A stretch of DNA of 64,000 bases from Henricia sp. BOLD:AAB3569. Lineage: Eukaryota > Echinodermata > Asteroidea > Spinulosida > Echinasteridae. Under the pieces are notes generated by a model. It was not told the origin of the DNA and ran no database searches. It saw nothing but the letters and a program-made list of their open reading frames with translations. The translations under genes were made by a program, and so were the position numbers. This document shows, one piece after another, positions 42,188 through 52,231 of this stretch (positions are counted from its first letter, which is position 1; every line of letters starts with the position of its first letter). The stretch is from positions 620,001-684,000 of the forward strand of contig JBBELK010000517.1 in NCBI GenBank assembly GCA_037783545.1, read 5' to 3'.

Positions 42188-43427
42188 TTGTATACTCTGT
42201 AACACAAGAAACTGTGCACAATTAAATTGCTGTATTTTTGTAACAAAGAGGGCACCTGCTTTCCACATAATGCAGGGTGCACGTGGGCACACCTCCATGC
42301 ATGTTAATTTCACAATAGGGGTGTGACAGGTTTTGAACGACAATGACATTGATGTACTATATTGGCTGCCCCGGCCAGCAGTCAAATCCTGTCTGGATGA
42401 GATGCAGCAATCAGCATCGATTGCATAATCTTCCTCAGGAACCAAGAAACCTGCAGGAGCATCTCAGAACATTGTAAAGACTTTTTGAACATTTCACTTG
42501 TGGTTTATCATTGGATTGGTACCTTTGAAGTTTGAGTTCCAATAAAAGTTTATTGCCGTGACGTTTTTGAAAAAGGAAAAAAATACAGCAATTTTTAGTG
42601 TGCAGTTTCTTTTGTTGTAGAGTATATTATGAGGACAATAGTTACTTCTAGGACTCTATTTCGTATACAATAGAATAAAACAGATACTTCATTCAATTTA
42701 TATTATATATTCGTACACTACTATGAATTCTTTCTTAATAATTACAAGGTTGGAAAGAAGACAGAAATGTTTTATTTTTATTTGTTGGCTGATGAGAAAG
42801 GTTGCAAGTGGGTTGCAGATTAATATCCTGGCCTCTGATTGGTCATTGAGTGGATGTGTACAGTATGATTAGGCCTGATAATGCAGAATGCAGTCAAATT
42901 CGCACGAACTTAGCGATGCAGAACCAAAAAACAGGCATGACAGGTAACAAAAGTTCGAAATCTACAGGTTGTAGGGATGAAGAGTTGGTTGTTGTTACAA
43001 AAGTTTTTTTTTCTGCAAAAAGAACACATTTTTACAACTGTAAAATTATTTCACAAAAAGAGGTACACCAGAGTGGTCATAGGCACCAGTTGACAAGACA
43101 ACAGTTTTGTTTTCTAGAAACTACCTCCTAGTTCCTGGGAGTACCAGAAGTCCATTGCAATGGAGCCTGGCCCCTCAGGGCAGTTCAGGGTACTTCAACT
43201 CATGACAGGACACACCGCTTGCTCAATTACAACTCGTGATAATAGATAATAAAGTAACTGATCCACCCAAGAAATGACTATAAAGTAGAAAAGGCATGGC
43301 ATCAGGGGAAAATGCCCTTTTAAAAAAACTCATTGTTAGGCCTAAACTAAGACCCCAACATTTGTAAAAAGCTGTTAAGGCTTGAAAATGATACTGATGA
43401 AGAAAACATATGTGTATCTCTTAAAAG
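42188..43427. other. Intron 2 of the sushi/TSP1 gene; nothing else recognised
   Basis: AT-rich with no SINE head, TIR pair or exon-like segment visible apart from the exon 3 acceptor at its end. Confidence 0.6.
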
Positions 43428-43519
43428 GTTACTACACAATTCTGGAGGCACTCGACCACTTGGACCACCGCAATGAGTCAGTGTGGGAAGGCAACAAGTT
43501 GGAGATAGACTTTTTTGTG
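43428..43519 (+). CDS. Sushi/TSP1/FN3 protein, exon 3: start of Ig-like region
   Basis: Acceptor TTAAAAG, donor GTAAGT, phase 1 to 0, 92 bases. It encodes GYYTILEALDHLDHRNESVW then EGNKLEIDFFV. With exons 4 and 5 it forms about 115 residues reading like an Ig-type beta sandwich: the EGxxLEIxFxV pattern resembles strands A' and B, but Phe stands where the first Ig cysteine is expected. NES is a potential glycosylation site. Fold assignment is from pattern only. Confidence 0.8.
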
Positions 43520-43980
43520 GTAAGTAGGTACTTGCACTTTCTAGTCTTAACCATCCAGCTTAGCAAGCTTTTGAAGAGGGGGTGGGGTGCGGTGCGGTGC
43601 ATGTGGGGGACTTAGAGCTGGGGAGGGAGCACCAAGCAACATGTAAGCCTGTTGCCAAAGGGGTGCCTGGAAAAAATGTCATTCCCGCTTGTGCGGCCCC
43701 CTGGTGAGATGTGAAAGATTGCATGTGTGTGCCCCCTCCAAAGTGTCGTACCATACCAACTTCAGTGCCCCTCCCCCACTTTGAAAAGTCTGGCGACACC
43801 ACACTGTTGGTAAAACCACAGGTAACGATTCTTGTGCATTTGAAAATGTGTGCAAATAATTATTGGATACAAAGAAATATAATTTTTTTTAAAAATGACT
43901 GAATAATTACCTCTTTCAATCAATGTGCCTGCGCCTGCTGCCATTTTTAAAAAGTTACCCTAAAACTGAAATTAGTTATA

Positions 43981-44207
43981 CAGTTGAAGTTGGAAGTATA
44001 AATACAACTGTATGCAACTAAGTGTTAAAACTGGTGTGCTTACACCATTTTTGTAACAGTCTTTACTAAATTCTTGATTTTGTGGAATTCCTCACATGCA
44101 TGCAGTACTTAAAACATAGCTTGTACACCTTGCAATGGTTCAGGTAGTCCTGTTTACCATTTTGGGTGATGATATGGTATATGTATTTATACTTCCGACT
44201 TCAACTG
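43981..44207. mobile_element. Tc1-like MITE flanked by TA (227 bp)
   Basis: Starts after TA with CAGTTGAAGTTGGAAGTATA and ends ACTTCCGACTTCAACTG before TA. These ends closely resemble the CAGTTGAAGTCGGAAGTTTA-type termini known from vertebrate Tc1 elements. No transposase. The second copy is at 1120-1300. Confidence 0.8.
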
Positions 44208-44424
44208 TATATGAATATATAGATGGAAGCCTGGCACTGGCTTGTTTGTTCTGGTGCAAATATATCCTGTTGAGACGTCATCAGATACACTACATTACAA
44301 ATTAGCCTGATGAGTCAAGCATGAGTAAAAATCAACAGTGCAACACCAATATTGCTTTGTGAAACAACTTAAGGTAATTATTTTGGCAGGTATAAACACA
44401 CACATTTAAACAAGTATATTCAGA

Positions 44425-44915
44425 TTTTTCCAGAAAATGGATTTCGTTTTAATCTCCTAATCATTTAAAATACCTCCCCAAAATACTATAAATGAGAAGA
44501 AAACAAGAAATTTGCAAGATCCAATTTGGATGTGGAAGCAAAAAGGTTGGCGTAATTACTGCACTGCTTTATGGAACGGATACATTTGTCGCATAGCTGA
44601 CGAAGTGAGGAATGTGCAGTGGCTTTATAGCTGCATTGGTTTACAAAACATTGGTGGGTTTTTGTTTTACTATATTCTTTGAAAATATGCAGATTGGGAA
44701 TGCAAAATTTCAGAATGGCACAGAGAAAAATATGACAAATGATATGGTGTCAAAATCTCAACACCCATGGGGAAAATGAGGAGGGGGTGGGGATTGGGGG
44801 GAGGAGGGGATGGGGATTGGGGGGAGGAGGGGATGGGGATTGGGGGGAGGAGGGGATGGGGATTGGGGGAGGGGCGGGTAAAAAAAATGTGATCTGAACA
44901 TGCTCCTTTTAAAGG
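44425..44915. mobile_element. Longest copy of the 3721-4005 repeat family, with embedded satellite
   Basis: Carries AATACCTCCCCAAAATACTA, GGATGTGGAAGCAAAAAGGT, GTAATTACTGCACTGCTTTA, TTTCAGAATGGCACAG, ATATGACAAATGATATGGTG and the end GTGATCTGAACATGCTCC. A GA-rich tandem array (44776-44876) sits where other copies have CCCCCT-type low-complexity sequence. Confidence 0.7.
44776..44876. repeat. Tandem repeat of ~27 bp, G-rich
   Basis: Almost four units of GGGGATTGGGGGGAGGAGGG followed by GATG. It lies inside the interspersed repeat 44425-44915. Confidence 0.88.
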
Positions 44916-45411
44916 TAGTATACTTGTTTAGTATAAAACTGTTGAAAACAGCATGATTTCCACTGGTAATTGGAAGTCTATAGGTCGAGAAAACTATATA
45001 CATTGTAGAAATTTCAGCCACATAGATGCAGTACGTAATATTTTAGAAAACTTAAAAGAATCCAACCACGGTTTTGTACATGAATGAATAGATTCAAATA
45101 GTTTTGTCATTTTGGGGGCACTTCAGATGAAATAATTTCATAGGATGATTACTACCATTACCATCTTGATAACAAGTAGCCTAGGCCTAAGCTTTTAGAT
45201 AATAATTCAGAATTTTTTTTTGAGGGTAATTACCAAACAAGTAGACTACCTTTAAACACAACTGTTTTGTTTTAACATCGCTTTAATATAACAGTTAAGT
45301 TACAAAATGCTAAAGTGTTGTTATAATACCTCTTCAACCAATACCAAGAAATTGAATACCGGTATTAGAGATTTATCACACAGTCACTTGCTTATACATT
45401 ACCCCCTCTAG

Positions 45412-45533
45412 GAAAGTGCTGGCCATGTTGCCAATGGCCCGTGGGTTTACAAGTACCAAGGCGAGATACAAGGCAACGCTTCACTGTCTGGGTTTCTGCG
45501 TCAGGACAGAGGTTTCTATTCTATTTACATAAG
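45412..45533 (+). CDS. Sushi/TSP1/FN3 protein, exon 4: Ig-like region, middle
   Basis: Acceptor CCTCTAG, donor GTCAGA, phase 0 to 2, 122 bases. It encodes ESAGHVANGPWVYKYQGEIQ, then GNASLSGFLRQDRGFYSIYI and two bases of Arg. WVYKY matches the C-strand Trp of Ig domains. NAS is a potential glycosylation site. The donor was chosen because it alone gives the phase required by exon 5 (reading IYI-R-WTAYL). Confidence 0.8.
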
Positions 45534-45680
45534 GTCAGAGCTCAAGTTTTATGTGGTCAGTTGCCCAAGATTTTCTTTCACAAAATGACAAGAAAAACCT
45601 GACTAAAACAGTTGATAGCATGGTTTTAACAAATACTACATGTTTTTGTTTTCCCCGTGTAAATTTGTACCTTTGTGGGA

Positions 45681-45869
45681 ACGCAACATCTAGTATGGTG
45701 CCTAATCACTAATGAAATGAAACAACAAAACTTGGGACGAGAGAAAAAAATCGTAAGGGCCTTATTGGGATTCGAACCCGTGACCTCTAACTCACCGGGC
45801 AGATGCTCTACCAGCTGAGCTATGAGGCACATAATTATAAAAGGCCCTTACGATTTTTCCCATCTCAAG
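45681..45869 (-). repeat. tRNA-derived SINE (family 1) with target duplication
   Basis: On the minus strand: GTGCCTCATAGCTCAGCTGG at 45830, B-box GGGTTCGAATCCC and body AAGGCCCTTACGATTTTT. It is inserted into an older repeat (compare 9885-10080, which is uninterrupted). ACCTTTGTGGGA before it and ACCTTTGTGAGA after it look like the target-site duplication. An inverted copy of the body lies between the tRNA part and the right border. Confidence 0.75.
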
Positions 45870-46117
45870 TTTACCTTTGTGAGAGAAATTGCCAAATGAA
45901 GGTGTTTAAAAAAAAATTGTCTGCAGAAAATTAATTTTCTATTCATTTAACACAAAAACTATCCATGGATTTTCATTACTGTATCTATGTAGCTGAAATT
46001 TCTACAAGGCAGTTTATCAACATCATTCTTTAGTTAAATGTATGTGATGATGTTCTTAAAAGTTTTCCAATCATGTAAATCTGCCCTTAAATTTCCTGTG
46101 AATCATTTTACATGCAG

Positions 46118-46251
46118 ATGGACAGCATACCTGAAGAAAGAAGACACTGGTTACTATTATTACACAGATGAGGAAAAAACCTATTACGACCGCACACTGC
46201 GAAAAGTTATGACTCAACCCAGATATGAGTATTTCTACGTAAAAGTTAATG
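46118..46251 (+). CDS. Sushi/TSP1/FN3 protein, exon 5: end of Ig-like region
   Basis: Acceptor ATGCAG, donor GTAGGT, phase 2 to 1, 134 bases. It encodes WTAYLKKEDTGYYYYTDEEK, then TYYDRTLRKVMTQPRYEYFY and VKVN. KKEDTGYYYY is the DxGxYxC motif of Ig F-strands with Tyr in place of the second cysteine, and YFYVKVN is a G-strand ending. Together with exon 3 this gives an Ig-like domain without its disulfide. Confidence 0.8.
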
Positions 46252-46341
46252 GTAGGTTTGTTTTTTTATGCATCTGTTTTCATAAAAATGGAACCAAAGT
46301 GAGACATTTTGATGTATTTGTAAAAATAGCTTCTTAAAGAT

Positions 46342-46625
46342 ATCATTTGTGACCGCTCTCTAAAAAGGTAGTTTAAGTCTCGCAGGCTAGGTCGAGTTTT
46401 CGCGACCATGAATAGAAATCTGTGGCGGATCCACGCTCATTAAAATACCAATTCCAGGCGGAGCATGGACATTCCAGGTGGTATCTGCAGACTGCCAGGA
46501 ATTTCCATTGTGTTTTTGTATTTTAATGAGCGTGGATCCGCCACAGTTTTCTACTTATGGTCGTGAAAACTCGAACTAGCCTGCGCGAATGATACTATCT
46601 TTTTCCAGAGCAGGTCACATTTTAA
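46342..46625. mobile_element. Foldback element with ~100-base arms
   Basis: CGCAGGCTAGGTCGAGTTTT, CGCGACCAT and TGTGGCGGATCCACGCTCAT at left pair with ATGAGCGTGGATCCGCCACA, ATGGTCGTGAAAACTCGAAC and TAGCCTGCG at right. The outer GTGACC/GGTCAC parts also pair imperfectly. Just downstream of exon 5. Confidence 0.8.
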
Positions 46626-47029
46626 AAAATAAATAAATAAATTCCCATGCAAATTTCAGAGAGTGTAGAATATTTGTCTTGATATCATAGTTTTGGTAAT
46701 ATTCAACATCTTATGATTACATTTCAAGTATTTTTTACTACATGTGGTTTTTTTTCTGTAAAAGGTATATAGGGGCTGGTTTACCATGGTTTTACCCACT
46801 CTAAAATATATGCTCATCTATCAGTTCAGATTGCATCTTTCAAAAAAAAAGTTTTCAGATATCACACTTGCATTTAGAAGATCACTCTAAAACTAGTTTA
46901 TTGAATCCTTCTATAAGGTGGTGTTCGATGTAATCATATTTATAAAAAATTAACTCCATTTAAGTGTCACAACATAATGGAGCCAATGTGTCTCATTTTT
47001 TATGGAATGACCCACACAAATTTTATACA

Positions 47030-47300
47030 ATATTGGACCACAATATTTGGTATGGTGCCTCTTCACCACTGAAATAAAACAACCAAACTTCAGATGAGAG
47101 AAAAATTGTATGGGCCTTATCAGGATTCGAACCCAAGACTTCTGACTCACTGGGCAGATGCTCTTCCAGCTGAGTTAAACTCTCAGTGGTATACTTTCTC
47201 AGGTTTCCCCACAAACCCATTTTTGTCTCGGTGTTGCATGGCCGGGAGCACAACTGAGCAAAGTAAGGTTCGCAACACTTGGTATGATGCCTAATCACCA
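47030..47300 (-). repeat. tRNA-derived SINE copy (family 1)
   Basis: Contains ATGAGAGAAAAATTG, a minus-strand B-box GGGTTCGAATCC, the A-box region AACTCAGCTGGAAGAGCATC and the far end GAGCACAACTGAGCAAAG. Directly followed by another copy at 47335-47465. Confidence 0.7.
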
Positions 47301-47334
47301 TTGGCAACATTTGGTATGATGCCTAATCACCATT

Positions 47335-47465
47335 GAAATGAAACAACTAAACAAGGAATAAGAGAAAAATCATCTGGGCCTCATTGTGATTTGAACCTGA
47401 GACCTCATCAGGCCAACGCTCTACCAGCTTAGCTACAAAGGCACAATGATATACTCCCTCATGTT
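47335..47465 (-). repeat. tRNA-derived SINE copy (family 1), adjacent
   Basis: ATAAGAGAAAAATCATCTGG, minus-strand B-box GGTTCAAATC and A-box TAGCTAAGCTGGTAGAGC. Truncated relative to the neighbouring copy; about 90 bases upstream of exon 6. Confidence 0.65.
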
Positions 47466-47553
47466 TTCTTGTGGTGATATGGCACCATTTACATTTATTA
47501 AGAATGGCTGATGGTGTTCCTATTTATGGAAGTCTGACAAACATTTTTGGCAG

Positions 47554-47901
47554 CACCAACTCACGGCGAATGGGGGGAGTGGACGCCATATGAAGCCTGC
47601 ACAGCCAGCTGCGGGGACAGCACGCGCTACCGCGAGCACTCCTGCGACGACCCCGCCCCAAAGGACGGTGGGAGATGGTGTGAGGGACCTGTCAACGTAA
47701 CAGAACCTTGCGATGTGGACCCGTGTCCCGTACACGGCGGGTGGTCGGCGTGGGGAGAGTGGTCAGAGTGCTCCGTAACCTGCGGGGATGGGAGTAGAAC
47801 CCACAGCAGACAGTGTGATAGTCTGGCCCCTGCCTGGGGTGGGGATGAGTGCTCAGGGGACGCTGTGATGTCCGAGGTCTGTACTCCGGAGTCCTGTCCA
47901 A
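47554..47901 (+). CDS. Sushi/TSP1/FN3 protein, exon 6: TSP1 repeats 1 and 2
   Basis: Acceptor TTTGGCAG, donor GTGAGT, phase 1 to 1, 348 bases. It holds two complete thrombospondin type-1 repeats without an intron between them: HGEWGEWTPYEACTASCGDS ending CDVDPC, and GGWSAWGEWSECSVTCGDGS ending CTPESC. Each shows WxxWxxx-C-xx(S/T)-CG, the basic R-layer residues and six cysteines. WxxW is the C-mannosylation signal and the C-S/T-x-x-C part can be O-fucosylated. The G+C content is clearly above that of the flanking introns. Confidence 0.95.
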
Positions 47902-47954
47902 GTGAGTAAGATTATAAGCATAAACCAGCTATATTGTGTCTCCCCCCCAAAAAA

Positions 47955-48768
47955 AATCCAGGTCAAACCTGGCAACCTCAGAATCTGTGTTTTCCCGGAT
48001 CCTGAAGGAAATCTTTATACATGATCAATAGTTTTTATTGCATCAAAATCAGCCAAGGAAACCAGTAGTTATAAAATTTTTGAAGGTTTTGAAGCAATGC
48101 ATAGTTCCGAGATTGCCCAGTTAACCCCGCCCCCTTGGATATTGTTGCTATGTGCTCACAAGCCATCGCAAAAAAATGGCGAGACTACGTACAAAGCAAC
48201 GGGACTCGGCATGGAAAGCACAGATTCATTGGAGAAAACCCAAAGGTATTTATGTTTTGAGGTCGACAGTTACCGTAGCACACACTGAGCGAAGGGCTAG
48301 TAATGCAGGGATGACATATCTTTCATAAAAATGCGCTTTCCTACCTTTGAACAGCGAATCGCCCGACATTGAAACCAAAATTCACCCGGTCACTGACGCA
48401 TACAACATACAAACTGTATGGGCAGAACATCGCGGATTGTTTGTGATGATTGCATCACTTTGACGTTTGTGGGCGCCGTCTGCTAGCTCTGTTGTGATTG
48501 GTCGCGGGTTCGGCTTGATTGACAGGTCGGAACTATGCATTGGTCAGCCCTCATAAGATTGGCTGCCCATTGACTACAATGTATGTCAAATAATCAAATC
48601 TGGTTCATGAACTATTGTATGACTTTGCTGCATCAAAGATGACATAACTTTTGATTCCCCTGACTGAGTTTGATGCAATAAGGACTATTTTTCACGTAGG
48701 AAGATTCCCTATCAGGATCTGGGGAAAGAGAGATTCTAAATCAGTTGCCTGATTTGATCTGGAAATGT
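47955..48768. mobile_element. Long-TIR element, 814 bp
   Basis: CAGAATCTGTGTTTTCCCGG then ATCCTGA...CTTTATACATGATCAATAGT, TTTATTGCATCAAAATCAG and GCATAGTTCCGA at left each have inverted partners at right: TTAGAATCTCTCTTTCCCCA (read inverted), ATTGCATCAAACTCAG and TGCATAGTTCCGACC. The arms reach ~150 bases or more. It occupies the first part of intron 6. Confidence 0.7.
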
Positions 48769-49574
48769 TTTGCGACACCGTGTGTTTACAAGCAAAGATT
48801 AGATCCTTTTAATACTTAGGGCCCAATTTTACTGCATTACCATACTACAGATTTTCTGTAAACCAAACCTTGAGAATTAAATATCTAAAAAGGAATTTTT
48901 GTATTAAAACTAGCTTGCAGATATTTCAGCTACACAGATGCAGCAATGTTTCAGAAAATCAATGTTTGGCTTTTGATGTACGTTAGAGGAATGGTATCTT
49001 TTTTGAAAGCTACCTTCAGTTTGTTGTAATTTCCTGCAGGTACAGTCGAACCTCGATAATGAGAGCACTGGTAAAACAACATTCTGCATAACAAACAAGG
49101 ATAATTTTAGATACCAATATTTTGTTCTTCATTGTTTTCATTCCTGAAAATACAAGGTTCCTGTTATATAGCAAGGTAATCTGCAAAGTTTACCTTGCAT
49201 GATTTTGGAGAAAATTTTGGAGAAAACAAAATATGTGGAATTTGTTACTGATATAGTAATAAAGACTTTGAGTATAGGTTTTGTTTAATTGTCAATTCAT
49301 TATTGTCAACGCTAGTTATGGACTGGATGTAAACTCATGCAATGAATAATTCATTTAAAATTCTCTTAACTACTTTGCTTTTTGTTGAGTGTATTTCCAC
49401 TTTTACAACTCAAAAGATGAGAGTTCTTATTTCAAGTTTTGAAAGCATGAACTCCCAAAAAATTGAGTACCTTTTTAGGTATGATAATTGCCTTTATTTT
49501 AGGGCTTTCAAAAATTGGTGACCTGATGATGCATGTTTTTACTGTGTGTATTTATTTTATTCTTCTGTCTGAAG
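48769..49574. other. Rest of intron 6; one pogo-like end only
   Basis: TACAGTCGAACCTCGATAAT at 49040 resembles a pogo/Tigger terminus, but I found no matching right end. Otherwise AT-rich intron. Confidence 0.5.
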
Positions 49575-49748
49575 TTGATGGAAACTGGTCCCTATGGTCT
49601 CCCTGGTCCCCATGCACCCAATCCTGTGGAGGGGGCGGAGCCAGGGTCCGCACACGTAGCTGTACTGACCCTGCTCCACAATATGGTGGAGCCAACTGCA
49701 TTGATGACGGAATGGAATCTGAAACATGTGGAAATGTTGACTGCAGAG
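49575..49748 (+). CDS. Sushi/TSP1/FN3 protein, exon 7: TSP1 repeat 3
   Basis: Acceptor CTGAAG, donor GTGAGA, phase 1 to 1, 174 bases. It reads DGNWSLWSPWSPCTQSCGGG, then RVRTRSCTDPAPQYGGANC and ETCGNVDC. A complete repeat with six cysteines and the triple-Trp layer. The open frame runs on for 94 codons past the donor, but that extension is low in conservation-like features and is intron by phase with exon 8. Confidence 0.93.
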
Positions 49749-50351
49749 GTGAGAGCCTAAGGCTGGACTTTTCACATGTTAACGTTTGTAAATTTGACAT
49801 GCGTCACTTCGAGAAAAACGTGGCGCGGAGGGAATTTGGAGTAAAACGACACACTGAAAACCAGCGAATCAACTTGGGCCAAAAGTGTTGTTGTGATTCT
49901 GTGATTTTCAGAGCGTCGTTTCACTCCAATTTCCCAACAGGTTGCTTTTTCTCAAAGCAACACGCGTTAATTTTATGCACGTTAACATGCACAATGGCTT
50001 TGTGTGAATCCAGCCTGAAAGCTGAATAAGATGATTTGCTACTGCTAATTCAGTATGTCATGAGGCCGTCACAAAGTCATCACAGGGAAAAAATAAAGCT
50101 GTGACTGGGCCGTCAAGGAGACGTCACCAGGACATCAGGGAGATGATACGGGGCCATAATCATGGTCATCATAGGGGGTTGTCACAGGGCTGTCATAGGG
50201 CTATAACTTCAGCTATAACCGGGGCCGACACGGGATCGTCACGGAACCGTCTCGAGACTGTCACGGGGCAATCAGGGCCGCCATGGGACTGTGTCGTCTT
50301 GCACTAACTTATTTTCATTGCTGTCCATTTTAATTGCAGTCATTTTAATTA

Positions 50352-50515
50352 GGGATTAAAAGTAGGTTTGGCCAATCTTAAACACGTTTAAAACCAGCTA
50401 GGGGTCCTGGGCGCTGATAATGCCCGAGCCGGCAGGCGAGGTCATTATCAGCGCTCAGGACCCCTAGCTGGTTTTAAACGGGTTGTTTAAGATTGGCCAA
50501 ACCTACTTTTAATCC
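50352..50515. repeat. Near-perfect palindrome, 164 bp
   Basis: GGGATTAAAAGTAGGTTTGG, CCAATCTTAAAC, AAAACCAGCTAGGGGTCCTG and GCGCTGATAATG are complemented in order by the right half, leaving about 20 bases of loop. There are only a few mismatches (for example AGGACC vs GGTCCTG edges). In intron 7. Confidence 0.88.
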
Positions 50516-51070
50516 CATTCATAAATACCTTTTCGTGTAAATAGGTAAAACTCACCAAAATTAGCTTGTCGTTTTGCATTTACTCTCCTACACCCACAGT
50601 GTCAACAACGCGTTTGTACAACTGCTTACTGTTTTTGTTCGATCGCGACACGTAACGCGCGCGTTACGCGTAATGCAGGCGTTACGCGTAATGCAGGCAT
50701 ACGTGTTGCGCGCGCACGCACAGTGCACAATTTGCGTTCGGGCGCGTGCAGTTTATGTGTGCATGTGCGTGTTCCGTATACGGGCTGACTAGTGCACAAA
50801 CGCAGGGCCAGCCGGCCGGACATTATTACTAGTCATTATCGCTAGTTTAAGACTGCCCACGTGACATGCTCTCAGCCAATAGGGATGCGTAAACTGTATT
50901 TATGAATTTCAAATAAAACTGAATTGAAAAAAGGGGAAAAATCAAGGTCAATGAAAAGACAAGCAAATAAAGGTTAGGTCTACACTAAAACCAGTGAACT
51001 GCATGTTTTCCTGCAATTTGTTAATGATCTTTGCAGATTACCAGCGAATGTTTAGACCAAGTTACCTTCG

Positions 51071-51287
51071 TAAAGCTGGCCGTACACCTTGCATTTCGTC
51101 TGTGATCCGATGTTGTGCAGTCCCATCACAAGTTGTACGGGTTTTGCGATGCGTTCCGATGGCGATCTGGTCATGATTTTGTGTACTAGTCTTTCGCAAC
51201 GCAACTGCAGAATTTCGAGCATGCTTGAATTTTGGCGTGTCTGTGCAATCGCAACGAAGTCGGAACGCAAGGTGTATGGCTGGCTTA
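51071..51287. mobile_element. Foldback MITE, relative of 11663-11876
   Basis: TAAAGCTGGCCGTACACCTT at left pairs with AAGGTGTATGGCTGGCTTA at right. Internal TTTTGCGATGCGTTCCGATG, GCGATCTGGTCATGATTTTG and their counterparts in the other copy confirm the family. Lies about 90 bases before exon 8. Confidence 0.75.
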
Positions 51288-51373
51288 ACCGACGTTACAC
51301 TTATAGTCTAGAAAGGTTTTTAGGCTGTCTAAACATTCCATATACCTCTTTTTTGTTTTTCAAATTTTGCCAG

Positions 51374-51562
51374 CTGATGGAAACTGGGCCCAGTGGACCG
51401 AGTGGACCTCTTGCTCCAAAACATGCGGCTTTGGCATCATGACCAGAGAGCGGACCTGCAGTGATCCACTCCCCACCCATGGGGGTGATGACTGCCCCGG
51501 GGTGGGGATAGTAGAGAACTATTTCCAGCAAGTAGACTGTATGGAAATATATGACTGTCCAG
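51374..51562 (+). CDS. Sushi/TSP1/FN3 protein, exon 8: TSP1 repeat 4
   Basis: Acceptor TTGCCAG, donor GTTGGT, phase 1 to 1, 189 bases. It reads DGNWAQWTEWTSCSKTCGFG, then TRERTCSDPLPTHGGDDC and QQVDCMEIYDC. This repeat is about five residues longer than the others near its end and has one extra cysteine (DC-MEIY-DC), so its last disulfide may differ. Confidence 0.93.
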
Positions 51563-51928
51563 GTTGGTTCAAACAATTTTTATCCCCTTCAGGAAAACCA
51601 TTTTGGCTCACTATGTATGACATATGTAAGTTACTGCAAGAACAATTGATTATTTGCTTCATTCAGAATTGTAGCATTCTTCTATAACTTGTACAGCATA
51701 AGATGAGTCTTGTCGCTGATCTAACCCTAACCAACAACCGGTAATGTACCTTTTTATTGCGTAAGCTGCGCAACATTCCTGTGATAATTACACGCAAGCC
51801 TATGGGGCTTATGCCATTTTCAAAAGTTGCGCAAGCTGCGCAATTGTTCGTGAAATCGGCTGCTGGGTTGGTGCATATGGAAGAAATAACCGACTCCAAC
51901 CTGGTTCTGTTTTGGCCTTTTTCTCCAG

Positions 51929-52102
51929 TCGATGGCAACTGGACAGAATGGTCAGAATGGAGCAATTGCACCCAGCCGTGTGGTGGGGGAGAGATCCTTA
52001 GAACCAGAGAATGCACCAATCCTGCCCCCGAGTTTAATGGCCGCTACTGCGAGGGCAACACTACTGATGTCATTGCTGACTGCAACCCAGAGCCTTGCGG
52101 GG
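51929..52102 (+). CDS. Sushi/TSP1/FN3 protein, exon 9: TSP1 repeat 5
   Basis: Acceptor TTCTCCAG, donor GTAAGC, phase 1 to 1, 174 bases. It reads DGNWTEWSEWSNCTQPCGGG, then ILRTRECTNPAPEFNGRYC and ADCNPEPC. Pro replaces the Ser/Thr before the second core cysteine. NCT and NTT are potential N-glycosylation sites. Confidence 0.94.
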
Positions 52103-52231
52103 GTAAGCTTTGAAATGAAAACAACTGTGTTGAAAGTTTCGTCAATACTTTTGTCTGCAAAGCTGACATTTAACAATAACATTATCTGAGTTATAAAGGA
52201 ATCATGTATCAGTGACTCCTTTATGCTACGT

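Noticed and set aside
49749..50029. Extension of exon 7 as coding sequence (open for 94 codons)
   Set aside because: The donor at 49749 gives the phase needed by exon 8, and the extension has no TSP1-like or other domain features.
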